Assembly (NCBI GenBank): GCA_003527225.1 | Contig: DPXQ01000106.1 | Coordinates: 157-26,372, forward strand | From: Rhizobium sp. | GTDB taxonomy: Bacteria; Pseudomonadota; Alphaproteobacteria; Rhizobiales; Rhizobiaceae | Reading direction: 5' to 3' | Length of the DNA stretch: 26,216 nt | Shown here: piece by piece, positions 22,954 through 26,216 of the stretch | How the letters are laid out: the number at the start of each line of letters is the position of its first letter | How positions within the stretch are numbered: the first letter of the stretch is position 1 | Translations under genes and position numbers: made by a program | The notes under the pieces: model-generated | Told to the model about the DNA's origin: nothing | The model's input: only the letters and a program-made list of their open reading frames with translations | Database searches by the model: none

Positions 22954-24284
22954 ACCATTCGCTCCGGATCCGGCTCGCCCTCGGAGGCTTTGTCGCGATC
23001 GTCTTCATTCTTCTATTGCTGGGCTACGGCCTGAGCCGCGTCTTTTCCGGCTATGTGGCAGAGCGCTACCGGGTCGAGATGACGACGATCGTCGACCAAC
23101 TGGCGGCAGACCTGGATCTGCGCAACGGCGAGCCGGTGCTCGACAAGACGCCGACCGACCCACGTTTCAGTCTTCCTGGCAGCGGACGATACTGGCAGGT
23201 GCAGGCCGAGACCGGCGAGGTCCTGCGTTCGCGGTCGCTGTGGGATGTCGACCTGCCGGCCGATGCGCAACTTCCAGCGGAATACGGCTTCCTGACCGCT
23301 GAAGGGCCGGATGGCGCCGGGCTCTTCGTTTACCGGCGCACGATTTCCCTCGAGGCGCCCGCGGGCGCGCGACGATTTACGCTATCGGCCGCGTTCGATC
23401 GGGCCGAACTCGACGTCGCGCTTGCGGAATTTCACGGCACCATGGCGCTGATGCTGGTCCTGAGTGCCGCGGTTCTGGTCGCCGCCGCGATCTTTCAGGT
23501 GAGCGTCGGGCTTGCTCCGCTTGCGCGTCTTCAGCAGCGGGTCGGGCTTGTGCGCGCCGGACACGCGAATTCGGTCGATGATGTCGGCGTATCGGAACTC
23601 AGGCCGCTTGTCTCCGAGCTCAATCTGCTGCTCGCGGAGCGCGAGACGGCGGTGGAAAGGGCGCGCGCGCGCGCCAGCGATCTGGCTCACGGCTTCAAGA
23701 CGCCGCTGACCGTGTTGCTGCAGCTTGCCGATCATCTTCCTCCCGATGAGAAGAATCTTGCGCGCCAGCAGGTCGATCTCATTCGCCAGCGGACCGATCG
23801 GCAGCTGCAGTCGGCGCGGCTGGGCGTCGAACAGATGGGGCTTGCCGAACTGGCGCCGCTGCTTGGCAAGCTGGTGATGGTCCTGAAGCCGATCACCGAG
23901 CCGCGCGGCATCAAGTGGCAGGTGCGGATAGACCGCAACCTGACCGTGGACATGGACGCCGCCGACCTCGCCGAGGCGCTCGGCAATATCCTGGACAACG
24001 CGACCCGTTTTGCCGCCGGCCTGATCCGCGTCACCGCTGCCGGGACAGGCAGGTCGGTGGACATCACGATCGAGGATGACGGACCCGGCATCAGTCCCGA
24101 AGGCCTTGCAGCCGTTCCGTCGCGGGGCGTTCGTCTGGGTGCTGCCGATGGAGACGATGGAGGCTCCGGCCTCGGGCTGTCGATCACGGCGGAAATCCTG
24201 GAGGCCTATGGCGGCAAGATGGCGCTGGACAGGTCGGAACTCGGCGGGCTCATGGTCCGGTTGTCGGTGCCCTTGCGCGGATAG
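22950..24284 (+). CDS. Two-component sensor histidine kinase (PhoQ-like)
   Basis: A 444-residue membrane sensor kinase. TM1 (residues 9-29) and TM2 (163-184) frame a periplasmic sensor of about 130 residues. After a HAMP-like linker, the H-box is ASDLAHGFKTPLTVL with phospho-acceptor H247. HGFKTPL rather than HELRTPL is typical of the PhoQ-like subgroup. The catalytic ATPase has the N-box NILDNATRFA (N346, N350), DDGPG (377-380) and GSGLGL (405-410). It would phosphorylate the adjacent regulator. Its start overlaps the regulator stop (ATGA), and it is the last gene of the PepSY-regulator-kinase operon. The ligand is unknown; a link to the two acidic periplasmic proteins is an inference from position. 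Confidence 0.92.
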   Translation: MNHSLRIRLALGGFVAIVFILLLLGYGLSRVFSGYVAERYRVEMTTIVDQLAADLDLRNGEPVLDKTPTDPRFSLPGSGRYWQVQAETGEVLRSRSLWDVDLPADAQLPAEYGFLTAEGPDGAGLFVYRRTISLEAPAGARRFTLSAAFDRAELDVALAEFHGTMALMLVLSAAVLVAAAIFQVSVGLAPLARLQQRVGLVRAGHANSVDDVGVSELRPLVSELNLLLAERETAVERARARASDLAHGFKTPLTVLLQLADHLPPDEKNLARQQVDLIRQRTDRQLQSARLGVEQMGLAELAPLLGKLVMVLKPITEPRGIKWQVRIDRNLTVDMDAADLAEALGNILDNATRFAAGLIRVTAAGTGRSVDITIEDDGPGISPEGLAAVPSRGVRLGAADGDDGGSGLGLSITAEILEAYGGKMALDRSELGGLMVRLSVPLRG

Positions 24285-24317
24285 TCGGAGCATTTCCGAG
24301 ATTCCGGAAGCCACCCG

Positions 24318-24346
24318 TTGCGCTTTTATCCGTCAGCGGTTATAAG
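24318..24346 (+). promoter_or_regulatory. Promoter of rpmI-rplT
   Basis: TTGCGC (24318-24323), a 17-bp spacer and TATAAG (24341-24346) form a strong sigma70-type promoter with start near 24353. It restores expression of the ribosomal genes after the inserted cassette and leaves a leader of about 95 nt before rpmI. Confidence 0.6.
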
Positions 24347-24447
24347 CGCCCGTCCGAACGGTCCGGCAGGGCATGCCGTGGCCGTTTCTAATGCTTGAAA
24401 ACCGGCTTTCGTCGGCTGGTGTTTCACAAAAACAATGGAGTAGCAAA

Positions 24448-24651
24448 ATGCCCAAGATGAAGACGAAATCCTCCGCCAAGAAGCGGTTCAAGATCACTGC
24501 CACCGGCAAGGTGCTGGCGGCTGGCGCCGGCAAGCGTCACGGCATGATCAAGCGGTCCAACAAGTTCATCCGCGATGCACGCGGCACGATGGTTCTTGCC
24601 GAAGCTGACGGCAAGAAGGTCATCAAGAACTACCTGCCGAACGGTCTCTGA
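24448..24651 (+). CDS. rpmI: 50S ribosomal protein L35 (bL35)
   Basis: A 67-residue basic protein of the large ribosomal subunit. The sequence [47 protein letters not shown] is the L35 signature over its full length. GGAG lies 7 bases before the ATG. It is followed 39 bases later by rplT in the conserved rpmI-rplT order. Upstream lies the cassette with the sensor kinase instead of infC; the promoter at 24318-24346 fills that role. Confidence 0.97.
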   Translation: MPKMKTKSSAKKRFKITATGKVLAAGAGKRHGMIKRSNKFIRDARGTMVLAEADGKKVIKNYLPNGL

Positions 24652-24690
24652 GACCCTCGTCGCTTTTTGGATCATTAAGGAGATCATGAC

Positions 24691-25095
24691 ATGGCACGCG
24701 TAAAACGTGGCGTAACTTCCCGCGCCAAGCACAACAAGGTATTCAAGGCCGCCAAGGGCTTCTACGGCCGCCGCAAGAACACGATCCGCGCAGCAAAGGC
24801 AGCTGTGGATCGTTCGAAGGCATTCGCCTACCGCGACCGCAAGGTCAACAAGCGCAACTTCCGCGCCCTGTGGATCCAGCGTATCAACGCTGCTGTGCGC
24901 GAACACGGCCTGACCTATGGCCGCTTCATCGACGGCCTGAACAAGGCTGGCATCGAGGTCGACCGCAAGGTTCTGTCCGACATGGCCATCCATGAGCCGG
25001 CAGCCTTCGGCGCCCTGGTCGCCGCCTCGAAGAAGGCTCTCGCCTACCTCAAGGAAGCCGGCACGGCTAACGAGTTTGAAAGCGCGGTTCGTTAA
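24691..25095 (+). CDS. rplT: 50S ribosomal protein L20 (bL20)
   Basis: A 134-residue 23S rRNA-binding protein needed for early large-subunit assembly. The long basic N-terminal extension ([80 protein letters not shown]) and the globular C-domain match bL20. AAGGAG lies 8 bases before the ATG. In other bacteria L20 represses the operon by binding its leader; the 95-nt leader here was not shown to contain such a site. It is the last ribosomal gene before the attenuator-like structure and pheS. Confidence 0.97.
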   Translation: MARVKRGVTSRAKHNKVFKAAKGFYGRRKNTIRAAKAAVDRSKAFAYRDRKVNKRNFRALWIQRINAAVREHGLTYGRFIDGLNKAGIEVDRKVLSDMAIHEPAAFGALVAASKKALAYLKEAGTANEFESAVR

Positions 25096-25167
25096 GCCAG
25101 CGCTTCCCAAGCTTTTGTAAAAAGAAATTGTTGGGAAACCCGCGCTGGCAGGCTGGCGCGGGTTTTT
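25096..25167 (+). terminator. Terminator with competing antiterminator hairpin, rplT-pheS
   Basis: The terminator is AAACCCGCGC (25136-25145) with GCGCGGGTTT (25156-25165) and a T-run. An alternative hairpin pairs GCCAGCGC-TTCCCAA (25096-25110) with TTGGGAA (25131-25137) and GCGCTGGC (25142-25149), leaving ACCC bulged. The two share 25136-25145 and cannot coexist, the layout of an attenuator. It starts directly after the rplT stop and ends 62 bases before pheS. Confidence 0.65.
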
Positions 25168-25228
25168 CATTTTGTCGTCATGCCGGGGCGTTAGGGGCCT
25201 CAGGTGGATTAAGGGGCAGGAAACGGAC

Positions 25229-26216
25229 ATGTCCGATCTCGACAGTTTAAAAGAGGCGCTTCTCGCCGACATCGCCGCAGCGGACAACGAAGCGGATATC
25301 GAAGCGGTGCGCGTCGCCGCCCTCGGCAAGAAGGGGTCGGTTTCCGATCTCCTGAAGACGCTGGGCTCGATGACGCCGGAAGAGCGCCAGACGCGGGGTG
25401 CCGCGATCAACGCGCTGAAGAACGAAGTCACGGAAGAGATCACCGCGCGCAAGGCCGAGCTGAAGGACGCCGCCATCACCGCCCGGCTGAGGGCCGAGAC
25501 GGTCGACGTCTCGCTGCCGGTGCGCTCCTCGCCCGCCGAGCGCGGCCGCATCCATCCGATCAGCCAGATCGTCGACGAGATCACCGCGATCTTCGCCGAC
25601 ATGGGCTTCTCGATCGCCGAAGGCCCGGATATCGAGACCGACTACTACAATTTCACGGCGTTGAACTTCCCCGAAGGCCATCCGGCCCGCGAGATGCACG
25701 ACACCTTCTTCCTGGAGCCCGACGACAACGGCGACCGAAAGGTGCTGCGCACCCATACCTCGCCGGTGCAGGTGCGCACCATGGAAGCGCAGAAGCCGCC
25801 GATCCGCATCGTCATCCCGGGCAAGACCTACCGTCAGGACAGTGACGCGACCCATTCGCCGATGTTCCATCAGGTCGAAGGCCTGGTCATCGACAAGACC
25901 GCCCATGTCGGTCACATGCGCTGGATCCTCGAAGAATTCTGCAAGGCCTTCTTCGAGGTCGACAATGTCACCATGCGCTTCCGCCCGTCCTTTTTCCCCT
26001 TCACGGAGCCGAGCTTCGAGGTCGACATCCAGTGCGACCGGTCTTCCGGTCCGATCGTCAAGTTCGGCGAGGGCAAGGACTGGATGGAAATCCTCGGCTG
26101 CGGCATGGTCCATCCGAACGTTCTGCGCGCCGGCGGTCTCGATCCCGACGAATACCAGGGCTTTGCCTGGGGCATGGGGCTCGACCGCATTGCCATGCTG
26201 AAATACGGCATGCCGG
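25229..26216 (+). CDS. pheS: Phenylalanyl-tRNA synthetase alpha subunit, 3' truncated
   Basis: The first 329 residues of PheS, the catalytic subunit that with PheT charges tRNA-Phe in the cytosol. The N-terminal coiled coil (about 1-90) binds tRNA. The class II core has motif 1 ([19 protein letters not shown]), the [29 protein letters not shown] segment, motif 2 (the [10 protein letters not shown]...[17 protein letters not shown] region) and motif 3 ([19 protein letters not shown]) at the window edge. About 30 residues remain outside. The ATG at 25229 has AGGAAACGGAC upstream. pheT should follow. The overlapping hairpins before the gene suggest control by attenuation. Confidence 0.97.
   Translation, partial: MSDLDSLKEALLADIAAADNEADIEAVRVAALGKKGSVSDLLKTLGSMTPEERQTRGAAINALKNEVTEEITARKAELKDAAITARLRAETVDVSLPVRSSPAERGRIHPISQIVDEITAIFADMGFSIAEGPDIETDYYNFTALNFPEGHPAREMHDTFFLEPDDNGDRKVLRTHTSPVQVRTMEAQKPPIRIVIPGKTYRQDSDATHSPMFHQVEGLVIDKTAHVGHMRWILEEFCKAFFEVDNVTMRFRPSFFPFTEPSFEVDIQCDRSSGPIVKFGEGKDWMEILGCGMVHPNVLRAGGLDPDEYQGFAWGMGLDRIAMLKYGMP

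Noticed and set aside
25096..25228. pheM-like leader peptide before pheS
   Set aside because: No short frame with a start, ribosome site and a run of Phe codons was found in this interval.

Overview
The window is a G+C-rich chromosomal segment of an alphaproteobacterium, most likely a rhizobial (Hyphomicrobiales/Rhizobiaceae-like) genome. This rests on the lepA, infC and rpmI-rplT-pheS protein sequences, an MbfA gene behind a rhizobial Irr/ICE operator, a transglutaminase-like BTLCP protein behind a CtrA-type site, a TakP-type TRAP binding protein, and an acetylpolyamine amidohydrolase close to the Mycoplana enzyme. These identifications come from reading motifs and from memory of the families; no search was run.

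Layout. 1-182 is the start of lepA (minus). 258-5237 is accessory metabolism: an MFS carrier; a VOC-DoxX operon divergent from a MarR regulator with a clear palindromic operator; and an SDR plus small monooxygenase-like gene divergent from an AraC regulator. 5355-8131 holds a possibly leaderless XRE-cupin regulator, a tabtoxin-resistance-like acetyltransferase, a small Cys-rich secreted protein, and an acetylpolyamine deacetylase. 8331-11920 is a translationally coupled pair of exported proteins of unknown function (SH3 plus three PsbP-like modules, then a helical/beta protein) behind a well-placed FNR/FixK-type promoter. 12026-12673 is an unusually A+T-rich two-TM orphan. 12754-14303 is a LysR regulator divergent from a cupin. 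14433-16204 holds an orphan TakP-like binding protein and a group III truncated hemoglobin. 16431-18664 is mbfA (iron export) and a second MFS carrier. 18672-20203 is a BTLCP cysteine peptidase and an ABHD10-like hydrolase.

20385-26216 is the translation block infC ... rpmI-rplT-pheS, but between infC and rpmI sits a signalling cassette: an acidic Asp/Asn/Gly-rich exported protein, a PepSY exported protein with a similar acidic linker, an OmpR-type regulator and an HGFKTPL-type sensor kinase. infC starts with ATT. Downstream of rplT, a terminator hairpin overlaps an alternative longer hairpin, which suggests conditional read-through into pheS.

Regulation is unusually readable here. Palindromes overlap the starts of the MarR and XRE genes, an ICE box overlaps the mbfA promoter, FNR/FixK-type boxes lie upstream of the SH3 operon and the hemoglobin, and a full CtrA consensus precedes the BTLCP gene. 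The best candidates for undescribed biology are the 8331-11920 envelope pair and the acidic-protein/PepSY/two-component cassette at 21084-24284.
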